A stretch of 64,000 bases of DNA from Kribbella monticola. GTDB taxonomy: Bacteria > Actinomycetota > Actinomycetes > Propionibacteriales > Kribbellaceae. This document shows, piece by piece, positions 8,774 to 17,162 of this stretch; position 1 is the first letter of the stretch, and the number at the start of each line of letters is the position of its first letter. The translations under genes and the position numbers were made by a program. Below the pieces are notes generated by a model. That model ran no database searches and was not told where the DNA came from. It saw only the letters and a list, made by a program, of their open reading frames with translations. The stretch covers positions 547,955 through 611,954 of the forward strand of contig NZ_QFXK01000027.1 in assembly GCF_003261635.1 (NCBI RefSeq), given 5' to 3'.

Positions 8774-9589
8774 ATGATCCGGCTGGACGGCGTAGGACAG
8801 GTCTTCGAGGGCCGTGGCGGCAGCATCCAGGCCGTCGACGGGATCGACCTGCACGTCCAGGAGAACGAGTTCGTCACGTTGATCGGCCGGTCCGGGTGTG
8901 GCAAGTCCACCCTGCTCCGGCTGATCGCGGGACTACTGCCGCCGACGTACGGCGCGATCGAGGTGGCCGGCGAACCGGTCACCGGGCCGCGCCGGGACGT
9001 CTCGTTCATGTTCCAGCGACCCGCCTTGCTGCCCTGGCGCTCGGTACTGTCGAACGTCTTGCTGCCGGTCGAGATCTCCGGTGGAAAAGACAAGAGCAAG
9101 GACAAGGCGGCGTACCGCGAGCGGGCACACGAATTGCTCGAGCTGGTAGGGCTGACCGGGTTCGAGCGCCGGCTCCCGCACGAACTGTCCGGGGGGATGC
9201 AGCAGCGGGTGTCGTTGTGCCGCTCGCTGATCCGTGACCCCAAGGTGATGCTGATGGACGAGCCGTTCTCGGCGCTCGACGCGCTGACCAGGACGGAGCT
9301 GTCCGAGGAGCTGCAGCGGATCCAGATGGAACTGGCCACGACGATCGTGTTCGTCACCCACTCGATCGAGGAAGCCGTGCTGCTCGCGGACCGGGTGGTC
9401 GTGCTGAGTCCGCGGCCCGGCCGCCTGCGCGAGATCGTCGAGATCGACATCCCGCGGCCGCGCAGCCTCGGGCAGAACGCGCACCTGACCGAGGTGGCGC
9501 AGATCAGCGGCCGCTTGCACGGTCTGCTGTCCGAGAAGTCCCCGCTGCCGGAGCAGGAGCAGGACTCACTGTCCGAGGGGCGGCGATGA
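8774..9589 (+). CDS. ABC importer ATPase, SsuB/TauB-like
   Basis: 271 residues with Walker A GRSGCGKST, Q-loop FMFQRPALLPWRSV, signature LSGGMQQRVSLCRSL, Walker B VMLMDEPFSALD and switch His in VFVTHSIEEAV. The LPWR after the Q-loop and the LSPRPGRLREIVEIDIPRPR tail are characteristic of nitrate/sulfonate/taurine importers. It begins one base after the binding-protein stop and overlaps the permease gene by 4 bp (ATGA). Confidence 0.93.
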   Translation: MIRLDGVGQVFEGRGGSIQAVDGIDLHVQENEFVTLIGRSGCGKSTLLRLIAGLLPPTYGAIEVAGEPVTGPRRDVSFMFQRPALLPWRSVLSNVLLPVEISGGKDKSKDKAAYRERAHELLELVGLTGFERRLPHELSGGMQQRVSLCRSLIRDPKVMLMDEPFSALDALTRTELSEELQRIQMELATTIVFVTHSIEEAVLLADRVVVLSPRPGRLREIVEIDIPRPRSLGQNAHLTEVAQISGRLHGLLSEKSPLPEQEQDSLSEGRR

Positions 9590-10365
9590 CGAAGAGGTCC
9601 TGGCTGACCAGCTCGCGGTCGGCGGCGATCCTTCTGCCGGTGCTTGGCCTGTTCGCCGCGCTCGGGCTGTGGTGGCTGGCCGTCATCGTGTTCTCGATCG
9701 AGCCCTTCCTGCTGCCGACGCCGGGCGACGTGGTGACCACGTTCTTCGACCAGCCGGGCTACCTGCTTCAGCAGACCGGTGTCTCGTTCCTGGAGACGGT
9801 CGGGGGGTTCCTGCTGTCGATCGTGACCGGGCTGCCGATCGCGTTCCTGATCGTGCGCTCGGTGATCGTGGAGCGGCTGCTCTATCCGCTGCTGCTGGCG
9901 GTGAACTCGATCCCGAAGATCGCGGTCGCGCCGCTGCTGGTGGTCTGGATGGGCTTCGGGTCCTGGCCGAAGGCCGTGATGGTGCTGCTGGTCTGCTTCT
10001 TCCCGATCGTGATCTCGACCGCGAGCGGGATGAAGTCCACCCCGGCCGAGCTGGTCGAACTGCTCCGCTCGCTGGACGCGACCAAGTCCCAGGAGTTCTT
10101 CCGGTTGCGCTTCGTCCACGCGCTGCCGCAGATCTTCACCGGCCTGAAGGTGGCCATCTCGCTGGCCGTGATCGGCTCGGTGATCGCCGAGTTCGTCGGC
10201 GCCACCGGCGGGCTCGGCTACGTGATCCAGAGTTCCGGTTCGAGTGCCGACACCGCGCTGGCGTTCGCCGGGATCACCTTGCTGAGCATCATGAGCATCG
10301 TCTTGTTCTACGGCCTCGTCCTACTGGAGCACTACCTACTGCCTTGGGCGCGGGAGAACCGGTGA
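9586..10365 (+). CDS. ABC importer permease, SsuC/TauC-like
   Basis: 259 residues with about six transmembrane helices. It has the BPD-type EAA loop in the region AELVELLRSLDATKSQEFFRLRFVHALPQI, where the ATPase docks, and VSFLETVGGFLLSIVTGLPIA typical of the sulfonate/taurine family. It overlaps the ATPase start by ATGA and the next gene's GTG by GTGA, so the transporter is translationally tied to the first catabolic enzyme. Confidence 0.92.
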   Translation: MTKRSWLTSSRSAAILLPVLGLFAALGLWWLAVIVFSIEPFLLPTPGDVVTTFFDQPGYLLQQTGVSFLETVGGFLLSIVTGLPIAFLIVRSVIVERLLYPLLLAVNSIPKIAVAPLLVVWMGFGSWPKAVMVLLVCFFPIVISTASGMKSTPAELVELLRSLDATKSQEFFRLRFVHALPQIFTGLKVAISLAVIGSVIAEFVGATGGLGYVIQSSGSSADTALAFAGITLLSIMSIVLFYGLVLLEHYLLPWARENR

Positions 10366-11450
10366 CTACCCAGGCTTCTGACTCGGACCGGCGCGTGCTC
10401 GTGCGGCCTGCTTGGCTGGAGGCGACCGTCTCGGCCGTCTTCACCGCGCTCGGCTTCGAACCCACCGACTCGGCGAACATCGCCGCCGCCCTGGTCGAGG
10501 CCGACCTGCGCGGGGTCAGCTCGCACGGCGTGATGCTGGTGCCGATGTACGTCGAACGCCTGAACGCGGGCGGCGTCACCCGCGAGCACGTTCTCGACAT
10601 CGTCCACGACGCGGGTGCGGCGATGGTCGTCGACGCCCGCGGCGGAATGGGTCAGCTGTCCAGCCCGCACGCGATGAACCATGCGATCGAACGGTCCGGG
10701 CGCTACGGGATCGGGCTCGTCTCGGTCCGCAACGCGCATCACTTCGGTGCGGCCAGCCGGTGGGCGATGCAGGCCGCGCGGGCCGGCCGGCTGGGGATCG
10801 CGATGTCGAACACCACCCCGCTGATGCCGGCTCCGGGCGGAGCCGAGCGGATCGTCGGCAACAACCCGCTCGCGATCGCGGTGCCGACCGACGCCGGGCC
10901 GGAGATCGTGCTGGACATGGCCCTGTCGGCCGTTGCCCTGGGCAAGATCCGGCTGGCGGAGTCGGCCGGCCGGCCGATCCCGGACACCTGGGCGACGGAC
11001 CCGTCCGGCGTACCGACCACGGATCCGCAGGCCGCGGTGCTCGGGATGCTGTTGCCGGCGGCCGGGCACAAGGGGTTCGGGCTGGCGCTGATGATCGACG
11101 TCCTGACCGGCGTGCTCAGTGGTGGCGGCTGGGGCGACCAGGTCCGGCCGCTCTATCGCGAGCCGGCCCGGCCGAACGACTGCGCGCATCTGTTCCTCGC
11201 GATCGACCCGGAGTTGCTGGGTGGGATCGAGGGCTTCAAACGGCGCTCGTCGGCGCTGGCGGCCCGGGTCCGGGGGAGCGCCACCGCGCCCGGCGTCGAC
11301 CGGCTCTACCTGCCCGGCGAGATCGAGGCCGAGCGCGCCGAGTACCAGCGGCGCAACGGCGTACTGATCGAGAAGTCGGGGCTGGACGGGTTGCTCGCGA
11401 CCGCGCATGCGGTCGGCGCCGTCGTACCGGCTGGAGGAGTGCTGCGCTGA
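10362..11450 (+). CDS. Ldh2/MDH2-family NAD(P)-dependent dehydrogenase
   Basis: 362 residues of the malate/L-lactate/ureidoglycolate dehydrogenase family (AllD, YlbC, ComC). Its own NAD-binding fold lacks the Rossmann glycine motif. Family marks are VEADLRGVSSHGVMLVPMYVERL with the catalytic-site SHG, NAHHFGAASRWAM, GNNPLAIAVPTD and AGHKGFGLALMIDVLTGVLSGG. Members oxidise 2-hydroxy acids or reduce cyclic imines and 2-oxo acids. The GTG start overlaps the permease stop. Here it probably handles a side-chain or ring-cleavage hydroxy acid; the substrate is unknown. Confidence 0.88.
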   Translation: MTTQASDSDRRVLVRPAWLEATVSAVFTALGFEPTDSANIAAALVEADLRGVSSHGVMLVPMYVERLNAGGVTREHVLDIVHDAGAAMVVDARGGMGQLSSPHAMNHAIERSGRYGIGLVSVRNAHHFGAASRWAMQAARAGRLGIAMSNTTPLMPAPGGAERIVGNNPLAIAVPTDAGPEIVLDMALSAVALGKIRLAESAGRPIPDTWATDPSGVPTTDPQAAVLGMLLPAAGHKGFGLALMIDVLTGVLSGGGWGDQVRPLYREPARPNDCAHLFLAIDPELLGGIEGFKRRSSALAARVRGSATAPGVDRLYLPGEIEAERAEYQRRNGVLIEKSGLDGLLATAHAVGAVVPAGGVLR

Positions 11451-11845
11451 TGGGCAAGAAACAACTGACCAGTACTGCGTTGCACGCGCCGAACGGGGTG
11501 TTCTCGCAGGCGACCACGATCGAGGCGACCGGGCGGCTGGTGTTCGTCTCCGGGATGACCGCGCGCCGGCCCGACGGCAGCGTCGCCGGCGTCGGCGACA
11601 TCTCCGAGCAGACCCGGCAGGTCTGCGAGAACGTGCAGGCCGCGGTCCGCGAGGCCGGTGGGACGCTCGACGACGTGTGCCGGGTCGACGTGTACGTCCG
11701 CAACATGGAGGACTTCGCGAAGATCCATGTGGTCCGCGCGCAGTACTTCAGCGAACCGTTGCCTGCGTCAACGATGGTCGAGGTCAGCAAACTGGCGCAT
11801 CCCGACTACCTGATCGAGATCAGCGCGATCGCGGTGATTCCGTGA
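11450..11845 (+). CDS. RidA/YjgF/UK114-family enamine/imine deaminase
   Basis: 131 residues, the usual RidA size. Recognisable parts are SGMTARRPDGSVAGVGDISEQTRQVCENVQAAVREAGGTLDDVCRVDVYVRN and the C-terminal PASTMVEVSKLAHPDYLIEISAIAV. The active-site Arg that holds a carboxylate in RidA falls normally just before the final strand; here the segment reads S-KLAHP, so whether hydrolysis is retained is uncertain. RidA relatives act as 2-aminomuconate deaminases in ring-cleavage pathways, which fits the neighbouring ACMSD-like gene. Starts within the stop of the preceding gene (TGATG). Confidence 0.88.
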   Translation: MGKKQLTSTALHAPNGVFSQATTIEATGRLVFVSGMTARRPDGSVAGVGDISEQTRQVCENVQAAVREAGGTLDDVCRVDVYVRNMEDFAKIHVVRAQYFSEPLPASTMVEVSKLAHPDYLIEISAIAVIP

Positions 11846-11887
11846 CCGGAGTGGGTGATCGCGTGCGCGGCGTCGAGTGGGTCTGAG

Positions 11888-12742
11888 ATGCGCTTCGTGA
11901 CGGTGGACCACGCCGGGCGCGAGCAGCCCGGCGTACTGGACGGCGACGACGTCGTCCTGTTGCCTCATGCCGACCTGGTGGCGGTGATCGAGGCCGGTAT
12001 GCCCTTGGATCTCGAGGGTTTGCCGAGGGTCGCGCTGGCCGAGGTCACGTTGCTCGCGCCGCTACGGCGGTTCCGGCGCGACATCCTCTGTACGGGCTGG
12101 AACTACTGGGACCACTTCGAGGAGAGCAAGGGCAAGCGCGACGGTCAGGACGTCGACCGGCCGGAGCATCCCACCTTCTTCACCAAGGGACCGGACGTGG
12201 TCATCGGCCCGTACGACGACATAGCGTACGACCCGGCGATCTCGGCCAAGTGGGACTACGAGGCCGAGCTCGCACTTGTCATCGGCAAGACCGGCCGGAG
12301 CATCCCGGTCGCGGAGGCGCTCGACCACGTCTGGGGTTACACGCTGGCCAACGACATCTCGCAGCGCGACCTGCAACGCGCTCACGGCGGCCAATGGCTG
12401 AAGGGCAAGAGCATCGACCGGACGATGCCGCTCGGGCCGTGGATCGTGACCGCCGACGAGCTCGGCGATCCGCAGGACGTCCACCTTCAGTGTCTGCTCA
12501 ACGGCGAGGTCATGCAGGACGCCTCGACCAAGCAGATGGCGTACGACGTGGCGACGCTGGTCAGCGAGTTGTCCTTCGGGATGACGCTGCGGCCCGGCGA
12601 TCTGCTGCTCACCGGTACGCCGGCCGGGATCGGCAACGCCCGCGAGCCACAGGTGTTCCTGAAAGCGGGCGACGAGGTGATCACGCGCTCCGACAAGCTC
12701 GGCGAGCTGCGGAACACCCTTGTCTACCAGGAGCTCTCATGA
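11888..12742 (+). CDS. Fumarylacetoacetate hydrolase (FAH) family protein
   Basis: 284 residues. The FAH catalytic core is clear: metal ligands in the KWDYEAELALVIGK segment, GYTLANDISQRDLQ, KGKSIDRTMPLGPWIVTADEL, and LLTGTPAGIGNAREPQVFLKAGD. Members are acylpyruvate hydrolases, 2-oxo-acid hydratases or decarboxylases acting late in aromatic breakdown. The ATG at 11888 gives MRFVTVDH, the normal beginning for this subgroup; an upstream in-frame GTG/ATG would add non-conserved residues. Its ATGA stop overlaps the GntR start. Confidence 0.92.
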   Translation: MRFVTVDHAGREQPGVLDGDDVVLLPHADLVAVIEAGMPLDLEGLPRVALAEVTLLAPLRRFRRDILCTGWNYWDHFEESKGKRDGQDVDRPEHPTFFTKGPDVVIGPYDDIAYDPAISAKWDYEAELALVIGKTGRSIPVAEALDHVWGYTLANDISQRDLQRAHGGQWLKGKSIDRTMPLGPWIVTADELGDPQDVHLQCLLNGEVMQDASTKQMAYDVATLVSELSFGMTLRPGDLLLTGTPAGIGNAREPQVFLKAGDEVITRSDKLGELRNTLVYQELS

Positions 12743-13443
12743 ACAACTCGCTGGAGTTGTTGCCCGGCGGTGGCCGAGGTGGCCGTCGTACGTTGGCCGA
12801 GACCGCCGCGGCCGAGCTGCACCAGTTGATCCTGTCCGGCGAGCTTCCCAGCGGTACGCCGTTGCGCCTGGTCGAGCTGGCGAATCGGCTGGAGATGAGC
12901 CAGATGCCGGTGCGCGAAGGCCTGCGCCGGCTGGAAGCGCTCGGGCTGGTCGACATCATTCCGCATCGGGGCGCCTGGGTCCGTGAGCTGTCGCTGGAGG
13001 ACCTGCGCGACACCCATGAGACCCGGCTCGCGCTGGAGAGTCTCGCCGTACGGGCAGCGGCCGAGCATTTCGGCGCGGACGACCAGCGGCAGGCCACGGT
13101 CGCTCTGGCCGATCACCTGCGGTTGTCGCACAGCGAGGACTCGATCGGGGCTCGCCAGGCACATGCGGACTTCCATTTCGCGCTCTACCGGGCCGGTGGG
13201 TCGCAGTGGCTGGCCCGGGCGATCGAGCCGGTCTGGCAGAACAGCGAACGGTACCGATTCAGCAGCCGGCAGACCGCTGCGCAGATCGAGCGGAACCGCG
13301 AAGAGCACCAGGCAATTCTCGACGCCTGTGTCGCCCACGACCCGGACGCGGCCGAGAAAGCGTTGCGGGCACACCTGGACGGCGCCGTGCAGCGGATCAC
13401 CGAGACGATGACCTCCCGGCACCAGGACAAGGGGTCGTCGTGA
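12739..13443 (+). CDS. GntR-family regulator, FCD subfamily (copy 1)
   Basis: 234 residues. The N-terminal winged helix has LHQLILSGELPSGTPLRLVELANRLEMSQMPVREGLRRLEALGLV, with the MPVREGLRRLE recognition region of GntR proteins. The all-helical FCD effector domain follows, with Asp/His metal-type residues (ADFHFALYRAGG and EEHQAILDAC). It is embedded in the operon it probably controls, with 4-bp overlaps on both sides. A close paralogue is encoded at 18235-18927. Confidence 0.93.
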   Translation: MNNSLELLPGGGRGGRRTLAETAAAELHQLILSGELPSGTPLRLVELANRLEMSQMPVREGLRRLEALGLVDIIPHRGAWVRELSLEDLRDTHETRLALESLAVRAAAEHFGADDQRQATVALADHLRLSHSEDSIGARQAHADFHFALYRAGGSQWLARAIEPVWQNSERYRFSSRQTAAQIERNREEHQAILDACVAHDPDAAEKALRAHLDGAVQRITETMTSRHQDKGSS

Positions 13444-14162
13444 AGGTGAGCTTCGACGCGACCGGCGAGGTCGTGATCGTCACGGGTGGCGCTCGGGGTA
13501 TCGGTGCCGCACTGGCAGCGGCGGTCGTCTCGTGCGGCGGGACGGCGGTCGTCTTCGACATCACGGCGCCGGAGAACCAGGCGGTCGAGTACGTCGAGGT
13601 GGACGTCGCCGATCGCGCGGCGGTGACCGCGGCTGTCGATGGGGTGATCGAGCGGCACGGCCGGATCGATGGGCTGGTCGCGGGCGCCGCCGTCCAGCCC
13701 CGGTCCGCCGTGGTCGACCTCGACCCCGACGAGTGGACCCGGACGCTGCAGGTGAACCTGGACGGCGTGGTGTGGGTCTGCCAGGCGGTGGTCCCGCACC
13801 TGATCGAGCGCCGGGCGGGCTCGGTGATCGTGTTCACCTCGGGGATGGCCGCCACCGGGTACCCGGGCGCCGCGGCGTACGCGTCCAGCAAGGCCGCGCT
13901 GGTCGCCTTCGCCAAGACGCTGGCCGCCGAAGTGGCCGAGCACCGGGTGCGCGTGAACGTGATCGCGCCAGGCGTGATCGACACGGACCAGTTCCGTACT
14001 GCGAACCTCGGTGCCGACCGCGAGCACTGGCGCGACACCATAGGGATCGGCGACCCCGAGGACGTGGTCGGCCCGTTGTTGTTCCTGCTGTCCGACGCGG
14101 CGGCGATGACCGGCTCCCAGCTGACCCGGGAACGGGCCTTCGCCCGGCTCGAAGAGTTCTAG
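13440..14162 (+). CDS. Short-chain dehydrogenase/reductase
   Basis: 240 residues with the classical SDR pattern: cofactor motif TGGARGIG (residues about 15-22), an Asp (VVFDI) ending strand 2 that suggests NAD preference, a catalytic Ser in FTSGMAATG and Y-x3-K in YASSK. GVDTDQ-like substrate-loop residues follow. The usual NNAG is replaced by VAGAAVQ, a moderate deviation. The GTG start overlaps the GntR stop. Substrate presumably an alcohol or dihydrodiol intermediate of the pathway. Confidence 0.9.
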   Translation: MKVSFDATGEVVIVTGGARGIGAALAAAVVSCGGTAVVFDITAPENQAVEYVEVDVADRAAVTAAVDGVIERHGRIDGLVAGAAVQPRSAVVDLDPDEWTRTLQVNLDGVVWVCQAVVPHLIERRAGSVIVFTSGMAATGYPGAAAYASSKAALVAFAKTLAAEVAEHRVRVNVIAPGVIDTDQFRTANLGADREHWRDTIGIGDPEDVVGPLLFLLSDAAAMTGSQLTRERAFARLEEF

Positions 14163-14173
14163 GAGATCCCCGA

Positions 14174-15781
14174 GTGACCTCAGCACAGTCCCAGCTGCCC
14201 GTTGCCGTCGTCGGCGCGGGTCCGATCGGCCTGACCACCGCGCTCGGCCTCGCCCACTACGGCGTGCCGTTCGTGTTGCTGGAGGAGGACGCCGTGCTGT
14301 CCTCCGACACCAAGGCCGGTACGACGCTGACCCGGACGCTGGAGATCTGGAACCGCTACGGCTGCGTCGACGAGATCCTCGCGGCCGCGCTACGGATTGA
14401 CGAGATCGGCGACATCGACCGCGCCACCAACACGCCGCGCGCCTCGGTCCAGCTCGCCGAACTGGTCAACGACACGCAGTTCCCGTTCGTGATCAACCTG
14501 CCGCAGCAGACGATGGAGCCGATCCTGGCCGCGGCGCTGGAGCGCGCGGGCGGTTCGGTGCTGACCTCGCACAAGCTTGAATCGTTCGAGCTCGTCGACG
14601 ACCACGTCGTACTACGGCTTGCCACGCCCGACGGACCGCGCGAGCTGCTCGCCTCGCACCTGCTCGCCTGCGACGGCGGGCGGTCGAAGGTGCGGGACGC
14701 CCTCGGCGCGACCGTCTCCGGCGAGACACTGCCCGAGCGGTACATGCTGATCGACGTCGTGGTCGACCTGGACGTCACCAACGCGCGCGACTATCCGTAC
14801 CTGGCGTACTTCGCGGACCGGTCGGAGTGGATGGTGCTGATCCGGCAGCCGGAGTGCTGGCGGTTCCTGTTCCCGCTGGGCGAAGGGATGGAGCCGCCGG
14901 GCGACGAGGACCTGCTGGTGAAGGTGAAGCAGTTCATCGGCGAGGTGGACAAGATCGAACTGCTCGGCACCGTCGTCTACAACGTCCATCACCGCGTGGC
15001 CGATCACTGGTCCGCTGAGCGTCGGGTCTTCCTCATGGGCGACGCCGCACACCTGATCACCCCCATGTGGGCGCTGGGCCTCAACACCGGAGCTCTGGAC
15101 GCGTCCAACCTCCCCTGGCGACTTGCCTGGGTACTGCGAGGCTGGGCTTCGCCGGAGCTCCTCGACGGCTACGAGCAGGAGCAGCGACCGGTAGCGATCA
15201 ACGGCTCCGGTGAGATGGCCGAGGCGGCTCGCAAGTACATGTCGCACCAGCGGGGTGCGGTGACGTCTGCCGGGAGTGACTGGGCCACCGCTTATACGCG
15301 GACGCTGCTCGGAGTACGGCTGGATGTGGACGGTGAAGGCGACTGGTCGATGGTGATGACCAGTGCTGAACCACCGGCTGTCCGGGCCGGTGACCGCGCT
15401 CCTGACCTCGCACTGCACGGCCCACTCGGGCGGGAGACGATCCACGGGTTGTGCCGGGATTCCTTTGTGGCCTTGTACTTCACCGACGTCCGGCGCCGAC
15501 CGGAGATCCCCGTGAACGACTCGCCGGCGCTCCGGCACTTCGCGATCTCCCGCTGGGACGCTCCGCTCGACTCCGGATTGCGCGACCGCTCCCTGTTCGA
15601 CCCGGGCAGCATCGCGACCAGTCGGTACGGCGTACCGGCGGACACCGTCGTACTGGTTCGCCCTGACGGGCACATCGCGGCGGTGACCCCGATGCGTCCC
15701 GGTGTCGCCGAAGAGCTTTACAGTGGAATCACCGGCCGCCCAGTACCGAGTTTTCCCGTGAGCACTGGGGAGGACGGCTGA
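14174..15781 (+). CDS. FAD-dependent aromatic hydroxylase (PheA/TfdB/MhpA group)
   Basis: 535 residues. The N-terminal FAD motif is VVGAGPIGLTTALGLAHYG, the DG motif is LACDGGRSKVRDALG, and the GD motif is VFLMGDAAHLITPMWALGLNTGALDASNL, where the usual P is followed by M-W-A instead of P-x-G. A C-terminal thioredoxin-like domain (from about residue 400) is as in phenol hydroxylases. This class adds one oxygen atom to phenols or hydroxylated heterocycles using NAD(P)H and O2. It is the strongest hint that the locus breaks down an aromatic compound. GTG start. Confidence 0.88.
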   Translation: MTSAQSQLPVAVVGAGPIGLTTALGLAHYGVPFVLLEEDAVLSSDTKAGTTLTRTLEIWNRYGCVDEILAAALRIDEIGDIDRATNTPRASVQLAELVNDTQFPFVINLPQQTMEPILAAALERAGGSVLTSHKLESFELVDDHVVLRLATPDGPRELLASHLLACDGGRSKVRDALGATVSGETLPERYMLIDVVVDLDVTNARDYPYLAYFADRSEWMVLIRQPECWRFLFPLGEGMEPPGDEDLLVKVKQFIGEVDKIELLGTVVYNVHHRVADHWSAERRVFLMGDAAHLITPMWALGLNTGALDASNLPWRLAWVLRGWASPELLDGYEQEQRPVAINGSGEMAEAARKYMSHQRGAVTSAGSDWATAYTRTLLGVRLDVDGEGDWSMVMTSAEPPAVRAGDRAPDLALHGPLGRETIHGLCRDSFVALYFTDVRRRPEIPVNDSPALRHFAISRWDAPLDSGLRDRSLFDPGSIATSRYGVPADTVVLVRPDGHIAAVTPMRPGVAEELYSGITGRPVPSFPVSTGEDG

Positions 15782-16173
15782 TGAGCAGCTTCGACGAGCA
15801 GTTCCACGAGATCCTGTTGCAGACGGACGACCTGGAGTGGGTGGACAAGTCCCTGGCCGGGCTGTCCCACAAGATGCTGTGGCGGGACGAGAAGACCGAA
15901 GCCTCGATCGCGCTGGTGCGCTTCGAGAAGGGCAGCGGCATCCCGTCGGCTCACCGGCACGCGTCGAACCAGTTCATGTTCTGCCTGTCCGGGCGGTACG
16001 TGTACCTGCCGACCGGGACCACGCTGACCAAGGGCAGCTTCTACTGGAACCCGAAGGGCGTCACCCACGGCCCGACGCTGGCAGAGGAGACCTCTGTCCT
16101 GCTGGAGATGTACGACGGCCCGCACTACCCCGAGCGTCCGTCCTTCTACGACAACGATGCGGACGCCCGCTGA
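15781..16173 (+). CDS. Cupin-domain protein, possible ring-cleaving dioxygenase
   Basis: 130 residues forming a single cupin barrel. Motif 1 is SAHRHASNQFMFCLSGRYVYLPTG (metal ligands HxH and probably a Gln in place of the usual Glu) and motif 2 is GSFYWNPKGVTHGPT with the third His. Small cupins of this sort include 2,4'-dihydroxyacetophenone dioxygenase-like enzymes and isomerases. No classical extradiol dioxygenase is encoded in the operon, so this protein is the natural candidate for ring or C-C cleavage; that is inference. It starts at the stop codon of the hydroxylase gene. Confidence 0.75.
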   Translation: MSSFDEQFHEILLQTDDLEWVDKSLAGLSHKMLWRDEKTEASIALVRFEKGSGIPSAHRHASNQFMFCLSGRYVYLPTGTTLTKGSFYWNPKGVTHGPTLAEETSVLLEMYDGPHYPERPSFYDNDADAR

Positions 16174-16174
16174 C

Positions 16175-17083
16175 ATGGCCGGCTGGGACGTCCACACGCA
16201 CCTGATCCCGCCGACGGTGCTGGCGGCGGTCGGGAGCTTCGGGCTGGCCGTCGACAGCGACCACTTGGTTGTCGACGGCAACGAACGGCTGCCGCTCCGC
16301 AAGCTCGGCGATCCCGCAGCACTGCTTTCGTGGGTCGACGAGCAACAGTTGGACGGCGCTGTGGTGTCCGTGCCGCCTGCGCTGTTCCGCTATGAGCTGG
16401 GCGTCGAGTGGGCCACGTTACTCAACGAAGGACTGCGCGAGTTGGCTGCACCTCGCCTGCGGGTGCTCGGCCACCTTCCACTCCATGACCCGGCCGCTGC
16501 TGAAGTTGCTTCGTCGCTGGCGGCCGAGGGAGTCTTCAGCGGCTTCGCCCTCGGTACTGCGGGCTTCGCCGGACTGGACGAGGTGTGGCAGGTGCTGGAC
16601 GCACTGGAGGCGTTCACCTTGATCCACCCGGGCCACAGCCCGGATGAGCGATTGGCTGCCCATTATCTGTCGAACCTGCTCGGAAACCCTTATGAAACAG
16701 GGCTTGCAGCGGCTGAGCTGGTGTTCACTGACGTTCCCGGGAGATTCCCTGGGATCCGGTTCTGTCTCTGCCACGGTGGGGGAGTGACGGCAGCTCTGGC
16801 CGGCCGCTGGCAACGCGGCATCGACACGGCTCGGCCGGGCATCCAGCCGCCGTCGTTGTCCGTCGCGGATGCGTTGCGACAGTTCTATGTCGACGACCTG
16901 GTGCACGATCCCGCGGTCCTGACGTTGCTGCAGGCGACCTTCGGTGCGGACCGGGTGCTGGCCGGCAGCGACTGGCCGTTCCCGATGGGCAGCGATCAAG
17001 TCGATTCCGGGCGGGCACAGGCGAGCGAACTGCTGACCAGACCGCTCGGTGGCGCGGCCGGCCAGGGGGTGGCCGAAGGATGA
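16175..17083 (+). CDS. ACMSD-like amidohydrolase (decarboxylase/hydrolase)
   Basis: 302 residues of the amidohydrolase-2 family. The metal set is visible: HxH in WDVHTHLIPP (residues 6-8), His in LIHPGHS, His in CLCHGGG and Asp in AGSDWPFPMG. Relatives decarboxylate 2-amino-3-carboxymuconate semialdehyde or resorcylates, or hydrolyse lactones. I chose the ATG at 16175, two bases after the cupin stop; an ATG at 16157 within the cupin gene is possible. Together with RidA and FAH genes this recalls 2-aminomuconate-type pathways. Confidence 0.83.
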   Translation: MAGWDVHTHLIPPTVLAAVGSFGLAVDSDHLVVDGNERLPLRKLGDPAALLSWVDEQQLDGAVVSVPPALFRYELGVEWATLLNEGLRELAAPRLRVLGHLPLHDPAAAEVASSLAAEGVFSGFALGTAGFAGLDEVWQVLDALEAFTLIHPGHSPDERLAAHYLSNLLGNPYETGLAAAELVFTDVPGRFPGIRFCLCHGGGVTAALAGRWQRGIDTARPGIQPPSLSVADALRQFYVDDLVHDPAVLTLLQATFGADRVLAGSDWPFPMGSDQVDSGRAQASELLTRPLGGAAGQGVAEG

Positions 17084-17108
17084 GAAGGACTTTTCGTCCG
17101 GGCCGAGA

Positions 17109-17125
17109 TGTGATCAGATATCAAA
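17109..17125. promoter_or_regulatory. Putative GntR operator 2
   Basis: TGTGAT-CAGAT-ATCAAA repeats the TGAT-N5-ATCA core and the trailing AAA of the operator at 7705-7727. It lies 38 bp before the oxidoreductase start, right for a promoter operator, so the oxidoreductase gene would belong to the same regulon as the preceding operon. Confidence 0.55.
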
Positions 17126-17162
17126 TCGTAAGCGGGGGCACCGGCATGAGTGGGGTGGGTGG

